Below are positions 42,479 through 51,405 of a stretch of 64,000 bases of DNA, one piece after another (the stretch's first letter is position 1; the number at the start of each line of letters is the position of its first letter). The notes beneath the pieces are model-generated. The model searched no databases, was not told the origin of the DNA, and was given only the letters and a program-made list of their open reading frames with translations. Source of the stretch: Petroclostridium sp. X23 (GTDB lineage Bacteria; Bacillota; Clostridia; SK-Y3). Position numbers and translations under genes: made by a program. The stretch is taken from NCBI RefSeq assembly GCF_030013905.1, contig NZ_CP124862.1, positions 4,777,051-4,841,050 on the forward strand. The letters are read 5' to 3'.

Positions 42479-44017
42479 TTGAAGCAAAATACTGTGATAA
42501 CCATATTAATGGCATTAGCTCTAATGTTAACAGCATGTATTGCTGAAAAAACGGATGTTGTTAATAGCTCAAATATTCAGCAGAATGTAACTGGTAAAAT
42601 TGATAAAAACAATCCAGACAGTATGAATTATAAAATAAACAAGGCAACCTATACAAATAATATCTTTAGTTATTTTACTAAAGATTCTTTAGGTATTAGT
42701 ATAAGTTTTCCTCATGTATATGGAGATCATTTAGAATTTGAATTCAAATATCAGGATATCGTAAATAACATTAAAGCTGAAAATGAAGTATGGAGGGATT
42801 TCACTAGTTTAGTTCAACAACCAAAAACCGAAGTTAAAGAAAATCTAAATGATCCTAAGAAAAATGGTCTGGAAATTATCGAAAATCAATCATTTGAAGT
42901 TGAACTTGAAAAGTGGGGCAAGGTAAAATTTGTTACTGCTACATTAGCAGCTAACCCTTTTCCTAAACTTGTCTTTTTCTTAACAGATGATAAAGGTACA
43001 GTGTTATATAGCTTTTCCGATTTCGTTGAATATCCCGGATGGCTTCTTTCTGAAGCTCGGGCTGTGGCATTTAGGGATGTTAATAAAGATGGCTTGAAAG
43101 ATATAATTATCATTGCGGACTACATGAGTGGCGTCGGAAAGAATGGTGCTATTCCTTTCCATCACTCAAAAATATATTTCCAGAAGGAGAAGAGATTTGT
43201 ATGTATTCCTGAATTGGATGAGAAAATCAATGCGGGACAGCAAAATGAAAGTATAGACACATTAATCAATTTCGTTGCGGGGAAAGTAGAAGGATATGAA
43301 CTTGTCAAAAAAACTATTAACTTTTCAACGTTTGACGTTAACAAAAAATATTTTAATGACGCAAAAGGTTTTACAGAATTAAAATTAAAATTACCACGAC
43401 TTGATGGGAGTTACGATGGAATACCTGAGATAAATAAATATTTTGTTGGCAAAGAAAAGTTTTTCTACAATGAGCTTCCACTTGATAGTTTAAAGGAAAC
43501 TAATATAAAAGTAGAGGGTGAGAAAGATAATTGGTATAGAAGTGCTGATTACAAGCTTGAAGCTGTGTTTGGAAATATCATTTCAGTATCAGCAAATTTA
43601 AATGGTGGGGCTGGTGGTGTGGGATGGGCTGGTATAGAAGGGGATTCATTTGATTTGAATACTGGGAAAAAATTGAGTCTAAAAGATATATTTAAGGTTA
43701 ATAAAGACGAATATATGGATTTCATATATGATTATGTATCTAAAAAAATTATGAATGAAATTAACAGTAACAAACAAGCAGGATACGGTAGCTGCTATAT
43801 GTTTGATGATGCCTATACTGGTGATGGTTACAAAAGTATTCGAAACTTTGACCCAAATAACTTTTATCTTTCAAAAAATTCATTAGTGGTTTTCTATCCT
43901 AAATACGCTTTAGCAGCTGGAGCGGCCGGACCACAAAAATTTGAAATACCTTATGAATCAATTTCAGATATGTTGGATTTTGATGTAAATACGGTAAACA
44001 AAGTTGCAGATTACTAA
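42479..44017 (+). CDS. Lipoprotein with VCBS-like and DUF3298 (RsiV-like) domains
   Basis: About 512 residues. The TTG at 42479 gives a clean lipoprotein signal with lipobox LMLTAC; upstream GGGTGGAG is its ribosome site. The middle contains the calcium-type loop AFRDVNKDGLKDIIII, paralogous to the lipoprotein at 32433-33062. The C-terminal 200 residues resemble DUF3298 as in RsiV: NGGAGGVGWAGIEGDSFDL, then TGKKLSLKDIFK and a closing FYPKYALAAGAAGPQKFEIP segment. This domain binds ligands such as lysozyme in RsiV. Role here unknown. Confidence 0.75.
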   Translation: MKQNTVITILMALALMLTACIAEKTDVVNSSNIQQNVTGKIDKNNPDSMNYKINKATYTNNIFSYFTKDSLGISISFPHVYGDHLEFEFKYQDIVNNIKAENEVWRDFTSLVQQPKTEVKENLNDPKKNGLEIIENQSFEVELEKWGKVKFVTATLAANPFPKLVFFLTDDKGTVLYSFSDFVEYPGWLLSEARAVAFRDVNKDGLKDIIIIADYMSGVGKNGAIPFHHSKIYFQKEKRFVCIPELDEKINAGQQNESIDTLINFVAGKVEGYELVKKTINFSTFDVNKKYFNDAKGFTELKLKLPRLDGSYDGIPEINKYFVGKEKFFYNELPLDSLKETNIKVEGEKDNWYRSADYKLEAVFGNIISVSANLNGGAGGVGWAGIEGDSFDLNTGKKLSLKDIFKVNKDEYMDFIYDYVSKKIMNEINSNKQAGYGSCYMFDDAYTGDGYKSIRNFDPNNFYLSKNSLVVFYPKYALAAGAAGPQKFEIPYESISDMLDFDVNTVNKVADY

Positions 44018-44095
44018 AATTTTCAAATAGAATTTCATTCTGGATACCACATAATACAAAATTAATCGCGTTGTTTTCATTTATGTTCAATATCG

Positions 44096-45880
44096 TCATA
44101 AAATACCGACCATTTGCATTAAATACTTGGCATTTGTAGTGTTTGATTTTCCCTGTCTTATTTTATAGTCAAATAAAATTTTGTTTTCCTTATAATGCTC
44201 AGAAAAGCTATAGTTTTTTATACGGTAATATTGATTTGCCATTTCACACAACTCTAAATCGTGTGTAGTAATGACACCCATAACCTCAAAAGAATCCAGT
44301 TTGGAAATAATAGTCTTTGCACCGTAAAGTCTATCTACTGAATTTGTGCCACGGAATATTTCATCAATCAAGAAAATAGTATTTTTACTATTTTTAGCAG
44401 TATCAATAATGCGTTTAATCTTTTTGAGTTCAGCATAAAAGGTTGAAACCCCGTCATTCAAATCATCTGAAATTCTCATTGATGTCATGATCTTAAACAG
44501 GGAACAAGTCATAGTTTTGGCACAAACAAAGCCTCCTGCATTTGCCATAACTAAATTTATACCAATTGTTCTTAAAAAAGTTGTTTTTCCGGACATATTT
44601 GAGCCAGAGATAATGATTATATTATTCTTATCAATGATGTTGTTGTAAACTCGTGCGCTGTTTAGAATTAGCGGGTGTCCTATATCCATTGCTTCAAAGA
44701 CCTTACTCTTATTTGTGATATCAGGAAGAGTAACATTACTGCATACATTGGGTATGGTAGAAAAGCTTAAAAGGCTTTCAAATTCTCCTAATGCAAGAAA
44801 CCAATTCTCACTTGTTCGCGCATACTTTTCTTTCCATTCCTCCATCATGAAGGCACATTCATAATCCCATAAAAAGAGGACGTTCAAAATAAACCAAATG
44901 ATTCCTTGATGTCTAACGTTTACTCTATCAGATATTTTGCCTAAATCTTTTATTGCTTGTGCTGCTGATAAGTTTTCCGAAGTCAGTTGCTTCTTTATGT
45001 TAATAAGCTCTGCTGAGGTAAATTTTTCATTCTGCAATATACTTAGTACAGTACTGTAAGTGGCAAGTTTATAATTCAAGCCTGCCAAAGACCCCAAATA
45101 TTCATTCGTTTTAGTGACACCGGCAATCCAAACTATACATTGCATCAATAGTAATGCAGCTCCGGCTAAATAAAAGTTTTTTAACTGAAAGATGATCATG
45201 GCTGCGATAAAGGTGACCGTTATCAAAGGACAATATACTAGAAGGCACTTTAAAAACTTGGATTTTATAAACGACCTTTTTTTCTTTAAATCCTGTAAAA
45301 GCCTTAAAATGGAATCACTTTTCTCAATTTTTGAAAGATGATATTGGAATTTTGCTGAAAGCTCAATATTTTTGCTTAATTCCAAAATAGCTTCTTGCCT
45401 TGAAAGCAATTTTGTTGTGTTATAGTCCGGATTTAATAAATCATTCGCAAAAGCCTGTCTTCCGTGCCAAGTTTTTGTTACATTAAGAAGCTGAAATAGC
45501 GATTTTTTGCCTACAATGTCAAGATCGCAAGCATATGGATGCTTCACATCAATAAATTCCTCACCGATATCAGCAAAATGAACCCAGTCACCTGAGATTC
45601 TATCTAAATATTGTTTATTAATAATTATCATGGCTTTAGCGTAATTCACACTATCGTGAACCTTACTATGATAAATCCAAAGAAAAACCTGCAATAGCAG
45701 GATTGCAATGCCGGTTACACAAAATACATATGAAAACCCTTTATAAAAGGTCAAAAAAACCGTACTGATAAAAATTAAGAGAACCGCCAGTTTCAAGTAT
45801 CCTACTATGTTAAATATAGTAGAGTATTGCTGTAATTCTACTTCGTATTTAATTATTTGTTTTTTGAATTTATCTTGCAT
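44096..45880 (-). CDS. Membrane-associated MutS-like ATPase
   Basis: A 594-residue MutS-type ATPase with two pairs of hydrophobic segments (about residues 25-70 and 215-260) instead of DNA-lesion-recognition domain I. The C-terminal ATPase has Walker A IISGSNMSGKTTFLRTIGIN, Walker B TIFLIDEIFRGTNSVDR with catalytic Glu, and ITTHDLELCEMA. Such proteins, common in Bacillota and Bacteroidota, are called MutS-family but lack the parts needed for classical mismatch repair; their job is not established. Start at 45880 follows GAGGAG. Confidence 0.88.
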   Translation of the reverse strand: MQDKFKKQIIKYEVELQQYSTIFNIVGYLKLAVLLIFISTVFLTFYKGFSYVFCVTGIAILLLQVFLWIYHSKVHDSVNYAKAMIIINKQYLDRISGDWVHFADIGEEFIDVKHPYACDLDIVGKKSLFQLLNVTKTWHGRQAFANDLLNPDYNTTKLLSRQEAILELSKNIELSAKFQYHLSKIEKSDSILRLLQDLKKKRSFIKSKFLKCLLVYCPLITVTFIAAMIIFQLKNFYLAGAALLLMQCIVWIAGVTKTNEYLGSLAGLNYKLATYSTVLSILQNEKFTSAELINIKKQLTSENLSAAQAIKDLGKISDRVNVRHQGIIWFILNVLFLWDYECAFMMEEWKEKYARTSENWFLALGEFESLLSFSTIPNVCSNVTLPDITNKSKVFEAMDIGHPLILNSARVYNNIIDKNNIIIISGSNMSGKTTFLRTIGINLVMANAGGFVCAKTMTCSLFKIMTSMRISDDLNDGVSTFYAELKKIKRIIDTAKNSKNTIFLIDEIFRGTNSVDRLYGAKTIISKLDSFEVMGVITTHDLELCEMANQYYRIKNYSFSEHYKENKILFDYKIRQGKSNTTNAKYLMQMVGIL

Positions 45881-46083
45881 CAGCGAACTCCTCAAAACTT
45901 TCCCATTATTATTTAGACATAGGCTAATAAATAAGCGGAATGTGGCTACCAGATGAAAGTCACATTACAGTTAATTTCATATATTATCGTACCATAAAAA
46001 GCTATAAAAGGAAATAATTTTTACTTAGTTGTCATATTGTTGGCGGCTATTTTATATTCATTTTTAAAAAGAATGGAGGAGAC

Positions 46084-46206
46084 ATGATATTCAATAGGAC
46101 TTTTCTCTTGCAATTCGAGGATTACAACAGCGATGGATTCCCGGACTTTGTCATAGGGCAATACGGATCAAGCAACGGAAACCTGTACAGATTGCTTACC
46201 ATCTAA
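46084..46206 (+). pseudogene. Fragment of a VCBS-type lipoprotein
   Basis: A 40-codon frame behind a good GGAGGAG site reads LLQFEDYNSDGFPDFVIGQY, an FG-GAP/VCBS loop followed by a typical RLLTI end. It lacks a signal peptide and the rest of a protein, so it is a relic, perhaps related to the lipoproteins at 32433 and 42479. Confidence 0.55.
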
Positions 46207-46302
46207 TTTGTATTTGTTTATTTTGGATATGAGTTGAAAAAAAGAGTAAATTTTGTTATGATAAGATGTGCTGCAAAATATTTATTTCATGAGGTCTAAA
46301 TC

Positions 46303-47022
46303 ATGAGTTTATTATATGTTTTCTTGATATTTTTACTTGGAAGTGTTATTCAGGGCATTGCAGGGTTTGGTTTAGCTATATTTGCTATGCCGTTGCTTCC
46401 TTTTATTATGCCTTTAAAAACTGCTGCAGTGCTTGTGGTATTTGCATCATTTTTTATAGCCGTTCAAGTAGCATTGCAACTAAGGAAGCATATTAATATC
46501 AAACTACTGGTTTTCCCTGTCATTGCCTTGTTGATAGGAAGAATAGTAGGTGTGCATGTTCTAATGAGTTATAAGGAAAGCATTCTTAAAGTACTACTAG
46601 GATATACATTGATATTATTGTCTATTTATTTTGCTTTTTATAAAAATAAAATCAGCATTAAGGGTTCAAATAGAAATGGTGCAATAGCAGGGCTAATCAG
46701 CGGTGTGACAGGTGGAATATTTAATATAGGGGGACCTCCTCTGAGTATTTATTATCTCGTAGCCACAGAGGAAAAGATGGAGTACAATGCGAACTTACAA
46801 GTTACATTGGTGTTTTCAGCGGTATTTTCCATTATTCTGCATTTTCTTTATGGAAATGTCAATGTCGAAACATTAAAGCTATCCTCAGTAGGAATCATTG
46901 GAGCGACATTAGGGTGTTATATCGGGTTGGCGATTTTTAAAAAGTTAAACAGTAACATGTTAAGCAAGATTATATATACTTTTATGATAATCATGGGTAT
47001 TATAATGATTATTCAGCGATAG
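46303..47022 (+). CDS. Sulfite exporter TauE/SafE-family permease
   Basis: A 239-residue membrane protein with about eight hydrophobic segments. Two TauE/SafE repeats are visible: GSVIQGIAGFGLAIFAMPLL in the first half and AGLISGVTGGIFNIGGPPL in the second, each with a G-x-G-G/F-G-P type turn. The family moves sulfite, sulfoacetate or other organic anions. A single gene with its own hairpin terminator; substrate cannot be told. Confidence 0.9.
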   Translation: MSLLYVFLIFLLGSVIQGIAGFGLAIFAMPLLPFIMPLKTAAVLVVFASFFIAVQVALQLRKHINIKLLVFPVIALLIGRIVGVHVLMSYKESILKVLLGYTLILLSIYFAFYKNKISIKGSNRNGAIAGLISGVTGGIFNIGGPPLSIYYLVATEEKMEYNANLQVTLVFSAVFSIILHFLYGNVNVETLKLSSVGIIGATLGCYIGLAIFKKLNSNMLSKIIYTFMIIMGIIMIIQR

Positions 47023-47047
47023 TTCAGCATCATTTCCATGACAAACA

Positions 47048-47087
47048 CTAAAAGTTTCATAGTTGAAAACGGCTATGAAGCTTTTAG
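47048..47087 (+). terminator. Hairpin after the TauE/SafE gene
   Basis: CTAAAAGTTTCATAG pairs with CTATGAAGCTTTTAG with one G-U: a 15-bp stem and 10-base loop 25 bp past the stop codon. No long T-run, but stem strength and place suit a terminator. Confidence 0.65.
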
Positions 47088-47223
47088 ATAAAATACTGTG
47101 TACTAAGCAGAAGATCAATAAGCTTTGCTTTTCCTTCCATATCCTCCTGTGGCTCGCATATGGCTTTGTCAGCATCGAACCCATATGCCCATAACTCCCA
47201 AATGAATTTATCGATAGAAGGGT
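47084..47223 (-). pseudogene. Unidentified C-terminal protein fragment
   Basis: On the minus strand a frame without a start codon encodes IDKFIWELWAYGFDADKAI and EDMEGKAKLIDLLLSTQYF before its stop. Composition is protein-like, but I cannot place the family. It lies between an intron remnant and the TauE terminator, so it is probably debris. Confidence 0.3.
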
Positions 47224-47261
47224 ATTTCCCTTAAATAGTATATAATTATTGCGAGGAAAGC

Positions 47262-47336
47262 GGGTAAGTAGGAGACTTCACAGTCCCTTTCTCTCCTAAG
47301 AACCGGACTTGTGCGTTTCCACACATCCGGTTTAAG
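47262..47336 (-). pseudogene. Group II intron domain V-VI remnant
   Basis: On the minus strand about 34 bases from 47334 down to 47300 fold as a group II domain V: AACCGGA, a GTGTG stem with GAAA tetraloop, CGCAC, a bulge of two or three bases, and TCCGGTT. It is followed by a shorter stem and CTACTTACCC near the expected 3' splice end. The first bases read AAACC rather than the usual GAGCC, which alters the catalytic triad. No reverse transcriptase gene is nearby, so it is a dead 3' fragment. Confidence 0.5.
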
Positions 47337-47517
47337 TCATCCTTTGTTTCCAACAACTATTGGTATTTAAAAAGATTGAATTGTTTTTTCATAATTCTAA
47401 TTCCTCGCCTAATTTAGGTGAAAGGAGTGTTTTCATATGTTGGTAACTAATTACGAGGTGGATGATAACTGAATTTATTAATTTTGAGACAACCATAAGC
47501 CTAATAAGTTTTGGAGG

Positions 47518-47543
47518 CACGATTTTGGTTATCGTGTTTTTTT
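47518..47543 (+). terminator. Intrinsic terminator
   Basis: CACGAT pairs with ATCGTG around a 7-base loop and is followed by seven T. What it terminates is unclear; 47337-47517 shows no gene beyond a few codons. Confidence 0.65.
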
Positions 47544-47570
47544 GTTGCCTTTTTTAGGGGGAAGAATGAG

Positions 47571-47597
47571 CCGTGGGTTGTTGAACCACGGTATTTT
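47571..47597 (+). terminator. Second terminator-like hairpin before rtcB-like remnant B
   Basis: CCGTGG-TT pairs with AA-CCACGG (one bulged G) followed by TATTTTT. The next bases, GCATTTTTT and AGATGAAAAGGAGAA, also occur before rtcB-like remnant A. The leader and the gene start were therefore copied together. Confidence 0.6.
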
Positions 47598-47633
47598 TAT
47601 GCATTTTTTCAGATGAAAAGGAGAATGGAAGGA

Positions 47634-47776
47634 GTAATACGTTATTAATAACAAGCGGGAAGAACTGGATAGAACATACCGCAGTCATGCAGCTAAATGC
47701 ATTATCGGAATTGGATGGAGTAAGAAAAGTAGTGGGACTGCCGGACTTGCATGCAGGGAAATCTCCTGTTGGTGTT
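47634..47776 (+). pseudogene. RtcB-like RNA ligase remnant B (5' part)
   Basis: Reads LLITSGKNWIEHTAVMQLNA and LPDLHAGKSPVGV, nearly the same as remnant A at DNA level, but the start codon is lost (ATG changed to a G-rich stretch) and similarity stops before the G-N-D-I-G-C-G-M motif. After that the frame runs into unrelated codons. The two remnants, 5.6 kb apart, derive from one gene and its leader. Confidence 0.75.
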
Positions 47777-47994
47777 GTAAACCTCGCAAAAGGCCATCTA
47801 TGGAGTGATGTGAGAAAATATCTATTGTCAAACGAGATTTATTTAGGACTTTTAAGTTAAAAATAATTGTGTTATTATTACCATTGCCTATAAAAGGCTT
47901 TAAGGTTTTATAGTAGATAAATAGGACTAAAGTTCTTATTTTTTTACATGAGGGCGAAACACAGTTTTAATAAAAAAGAAAGGGAACATAAATT

Positions 47995-48027
47995 ATGACA
48001 TCAGATAGTTATATTGCTGATGATTAA
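47995..48027 (+). CDS. Ten-codon open frame with ribosome site
   Basis: AAAGAAAGGGA precedes an ATG and ten codons before TAA, 22 bp ahead of the dus gene. It may be a leader peptide or a relic of a deleted gene. The stretch 47777-47994 holds no other feature I recognise apart from T-rich sequence at about 47938-47946. Confidence 0.25.
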   Translation: MTSDSYIADD

Positions 48028-48049
48028 TTTTTAAAGGTATTATTGTATT

Positions 48050-49021
48050 ATGAATTTTTATTTCGCGCCTATGGAAGGCTTAAGTGGATACATCTATAGA
48101 AATGCCCATCGGATTTATTTTAATAGTATTGATAAATACTTTTCTCCTTTTATTTCTGCTAATGAAAGTGGAAGTTTTAAAAAGCGAGAACTAGATGACT
48201 TGGCACCTGAAAATAATCAAGATTTGGTTTTGATTCCGCAGATACTAACAAACAAAGCAAAAGATTTTATTTTGATGGCAAATAAAATAAAGCTTATGGG
48301 ATATGATGAGATAAATTTGAATCTGGGATGTCCTTCTGGAACTGTGGTTGCCAAAAATAAGGGAGCAGGTTTTCTAGCAAAAACAGCAGAGCTTGATGGG
48401 TTTCTTTATGAGATTTTCGCTTGGGGAGGAACCAAAATTTCATTAAAAACCAGAATAGGAAAAGAACATCCAGACGAATTTTATCAATTAATAGAGATAT
48501 TTAATAAGTACCCTATTGAAGAACTAACCATTCATCCTAGGATTCAAAAAGATTTTTATAAAAATAAGCCCAATATAGATGTTTTTAAATATGCTTTGAG
48601 TTATAGTAAAAATGCCCTTTGCTATAATGGTGACATTTTTACTATGAAAGAATATAAGGAGTTTACAGCTGAGTTTCCTGATGTTCATTCTATAATGATA
48701 GGTAGGGGATTATTAGTCAACCCCGGACTTACAAAAGAAATAAAAAATAATATTAAAGTCGATAAAAATACATTAAGAGAGTTCCATGATAAAGTATATA
48801 GCGAATATAAAAGAGTGCTTTTTGGGGATGTAAATATCTTATATAAAATGAAAAATCTCTGGTTTTGTATGATTTCGATGTTTTCTGAGAATGAAAAATA
48901 TGCAAAGAAAATTAAGAAATCAGTAAGATTGCATGACTATGAAGATGCTGTTTCAAGTTTATTTAGAGAACAGAACCTTTTAGATAATTATGAGAAAAAC
49001 CTTATTTCAAAGTTTAAATAA
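48050..49021 (+). CDS. tRNA-dihydrouridine synthase family protein
   Basis: A 323-residue FMN-dependent TIM-barrel enzyme that reduces uridine to dihydrouridine in tRNA. Motifs are the N-terminal FAPMEGLSGYIYRNAH, the catalytic Cys in NLNLGCPSGTVVAKNKGAG, the Lys/Arg in LKTRIG, the phosphate-region TIHPR and the FMN-binding MIGRGLLVNPGL. It is a compact Dus of the sort common in Bacillota; which tRNA position it modifies cannot be told. Single gene. Confidence 0.93.
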   Translation: MNFYFAPMEGLSGYIYRNAHRIYFNSIDKYFSPFISANESGSFKKRELDDLAPENNQDLVLIPQILTNKAKDFILMANKIKLMGYDEINLNLGCPSGTVVAKNKGAGFLAKTAELDGFLYEIFAWGGTKISLKTRIGKEHPDEFYQLIEIFNKYPIEELTIHPRIQKDFYKNKPNIDVFKYALSYSKNALCYNGDIFTMKEYKEFTAEFPDVHSIMIGRGLLVNPGLTKEIKNNIKVDKNTLREFHDKVYSEYKRVLFGDVNILYKMKNLWFCMISMFSENEKYAKKIKKSVRLHDYEDAVSSLFREQNLLDNYEKNLISKFK

Positions 49022-49153
49022 TTCTACAATAATTCTAAGAGAGAGAATTAGAGTTAGGATTGAAATATTTCCTTCTTCTTTTTCCTGGCTCCTTCTTTTA
49101 AGACATGGCCCGGTACTTATATTTGGAGGGCAATGATTAAATTAACGGATAGT

Positions 49154-50050
49154 GTATATGGGGACGTGCCTGATCCTGCACATAATTATTGACTAGTAAC
49201 AATTCAAATGATACAATCCTGTTTGGAGGTGGTAAGTATGAGCAGGTCACCAAGGGTATTGAGCCAAACAGGATTATATCATATTATTTTTAGACGATTA
49301 AATAGACAGAATATATTTGAAGAAGACGCTGATTTTCACAAAATGCTTGAGATATTATTCGGAATAAAAAAAGAAAGATGTGTCGAAGTATATGCATATT
49401 GCTTAATGTATAACCATGTGCATCTGTTTATTAGAGAAAACTGTACGGGCGATATTGTGAAAGTTATGCATAAATTGCTGACGAAATATGTAGGCTGGTA
49501 CAATTTCAAATACCAGAGAAGCGGAAGTCTTATTGGTAATAGATATAAAAGTGAACCTATAGAAGATGAGCGGTATTTTTTTGCATTGACTAGATATATT
49601 CATCAAAATCCGATAAGGGCCGGAATTGTCAAACAAATAAGCAAATATGCTTGGAGCAGTTATAATGATTATATGTCATTAAATTCAGGAGAAAAGATTA
49701 CAGATACCTATTTAATACTGGAAATGTTATCTGCTGACGCAGAAGAAGCTAGACGAGAGTTTATCGAGCTACAAAAAGAAATTGAAAGTGAGAACTTCCA
49801 TATAGCCGGCAGTAAAAAATTAACTGACGAACAATTACGTAGAAAGGTTATTAAGTGTTTAGACGGGTTAGATCCTAAAGAAATTGGAAACAAGCCTCGA
49901 AAAGGGCGAGATGAAATATTGCGATATTTGAGAGAAAAAGAAAAGTTTACAATAGGACAGTTGGAGCGGCTAACGGGTATTTCAAGGGGAATAATTACAC
50001 GCTGTAACGTGCAAAAATAGGCACGTCCCTAAGTGTTTCTAAGTGTTTCC
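49154..50050 (+). mobile_element. RAYT element, copy 4
   Basis: Complete copy with the same ends as copies 1 and 3. Past the right end the terminal bases CTAAGTGTTTC are tandemly repeated (here GTGTTT rather than GCATT or GTGCTT). It lies downstream of dus in intergenic sequence and is the most diverged of the copies. Confidence 0.85.
49238..50020 (+). CDS. REP-associated tyrosine transposase, copy 4
   Basis: A 260-residue Y1/HUH transposase with the H-x-H motif in YNHVHLFI. It differs from the other copies at about nine residues, for example RRLNRQ for RGLNRQ at the conserved opening. The inverted repeat around its start (49208-49226 and 49264-49282) has one mismatch. Whether it is still active is uncertain. 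Confidence 0.88.
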   Translation: MSRSPRVLSQTGLYHIIFRRLNRQNIFEEDADFHKMLEILFGIKKERCVEVYAYCLMYNHVHLFIRENCTGDIVKVMHKLLTKYVGWYNFKYQRSGSLIGNRYKSEPIEDERYFFALTRYIHQNPIRAGIVKQISKYAWSSYNDYMSLNSGEKITDTYLILEMLSADAEEARREFIELQKEIESENFHIAGSKKLTDEQLRRKVIKCLDGLDPKEIGNKPRKGRDEILRYLREKEKFTIGQLERLTGISRGIITRCNVQK

Positions 50051-50189
50051 CTTGCCAGAAAAATCCACTACCGCACTAAGACCGAGACACATGCACTATC
50101 TTTCCGAGAGGACTGCACTCACTTTTCGATTTAACTGCATGTTTTTGACCGAAATATTCACCTTAAAAGAAGATTCTTGTAATGCATAC

Positions 50190-50220
50190 GAGTGCAATAC
50201 AAATGGATATAATTGCACTC
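50190..50220. repeat. Inverted repeat upstream of the lacI-type promoter
   Basis: GAGTGCAAT and ATTGCACTC are exact complements with a 13-base spacer; a TATAAT follows at 50228-50233. It could be an operator or a hairpin. Between 50051 and 50300 I see no gene. Confidence 0.4.
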
Positions 50221-50300
50221 TTACTAGTATAATATCTATGTAAATGATTGGAGAAATGGGAAAATTGAGTTGAATTTATGAATATTTAGCTTTTTACATG

Positions 50301-50330
50301 TTGACAATATCGATATTAGTGTGATAAACT
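50301..50330 (+). promoter_or_regulatory. Candidate promoter of the lacI-family gene
   Basis: TTGACA at 50301-50306 and TAAACT at 50325-50330, 18 bases apart. A half-site ACGTATGCA, as in the operators at 51406-51450, lies downstream at 50348-50356, suggesting autoregulation. Confidence 0.5.
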
Positions 50331-50377
50331 TAGTTCATGATATGAAAACGTATGCATAAAGGAAGGTGTACACCAGT

Positions 50378-51391
50378 ATGATAAACTCATTAGAACTAGC
50401 AAAACTTGCTGGTGTTTCTCAATCAACTGTATCTAGATGTCTGAATGATAGTCCTCTTGTCTCTGAGAAAACAAAGGAAAGGATTAAAAAACTTGCAGCG
50501 GAACATAATTTCGAATTTAATAGTAGTGCGAGAGGCTTAAAAACAAGTAAGACAGGTATTATTGGATATGTTTTCTCTGAAGATTTTTCAGGTTTTGCAA
50601 ATCACTACATACAAAGTGACCTCTACTATGGGATTCGTAGCCGTCTTATAAACAGAAAACTGGATCTCATGCCCGTATTTGACTACACACTTGATGGAGA
50701 GATGCCGAATATCGAAAAATGCATAAGGAATAGGAGGGTTGATGGACTAATAATAAATCGAGGGCAAATAGATCCTAATATACAAGAATTATTAGAGGCC
50801 TATAAAATACCTTATATTTTTATATATGACACTAGTGAAAGCTCTCCTTATAATTATGTTATCTCACCAAATCATAAACAAAGTGGCTATTTAGTTGGCA
50901 GTGCATTCTGCAATAAAGGATACAATGATTTTGTGGAGGTTCTTGGTCCTTGTGATCGTATCGATGTTAAAAATAAGCATGATGGATTCGCAAAAGCCTT
51001 AAGTGAAAAGGGGTTTGAACTAACTTCAAGTGATATGTTGTATGGAAACTACAAGTTTGAGGATGCTTTTCGTGTTACTATGGAAAGTATTGAGAGGTTT
51101 AAAAAAGCCAATGCTTGTTTCGTTCAAAATGATACGATGGCTATAGGAGTGATAGAAGCATTGAAGCAAAATAGCATTAGGGTACCTGAAGATATAGCTA
51201 TTATTGGGTATGATGATATTCCAATGGCTAAATGGTGTAAACCATATCTTTCGACTATTTCTATTAGCTATGAAAGAATTATATCTGTTGCCACTGAATG
51301 GATTGTTGAACTAATTCAGAATCTTGATTTTTCTGAATCGCGCAAAATAACATTAAACGGAGAACTTATAATTCGAGATACTTTTAAGTAA
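50378..51391 (+). CDS. LacI-family transcriptional regulator
   Basis: A 337-residue repressor. The N-terminal helix-turn-helix is LELAKLAGVSQSTVSRCLND with the hinge helix ARGLKTSKTGIIGYV. The C-terminal periplasmic-binding-protein-like domain has NDTMAIGVIEALKQNSIRVP and DIAIIGYDDIP. It is divergent from no other gene and lies just upstream of tctC, whose promoter region carries two palindromic sites. It should respond to the transported acid or a breakdown product. The ATG at 50378 follows GGAAGGTG by 9 bases; a GTG at 50366 is possible. Confidence 0.93.
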   Translation: MINSLELAKLAGVSQSTVSRCLNDSPLVSEKTKERIKKLAAEHNFEFNSSARGLKTSKTGIIGYVFSEDFSGFANHYIQSDLYYGIRSRLINRKLDLMPVFDYTLDGEMPNIEKCIRNRRVDGLIINRGQIDPNIQELLEAYKIPYIFIYDTSESSPYNYVISPNHKQSGYLVGSAFCNKGYNDFVEVLGPCDRIDVKNKHDGFAKALSEKGFELTSSDMLYGNYKFEDAFRVTMESIERFKKANACFVQNDTMAIGVIEALKQNSIRVPEDIAIIGYDDIPMAKWCKPYLSTISISYERIISVATEWIVELIQNLDFSESRKITLNGELIIRDTFK

Positions 51392-51405
51392 GGTTTATAT
51401 TTTTC

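Noticed and set aside
42361..42546. A 61-codon plus-strand frame overlapping the DUF3298 lipoprotein start
   Set aside because: It overlaps the real signal peptide in another frame and has no ribosome site; it is a shadow frame plus the end of rtcB-like debris.
50043..50243. A 66-codon plus-strand open frame after RAYT copy 4
   Set aside because: It starts inside the RAYT right end, has no ribosome site and its composition is not protein-like.
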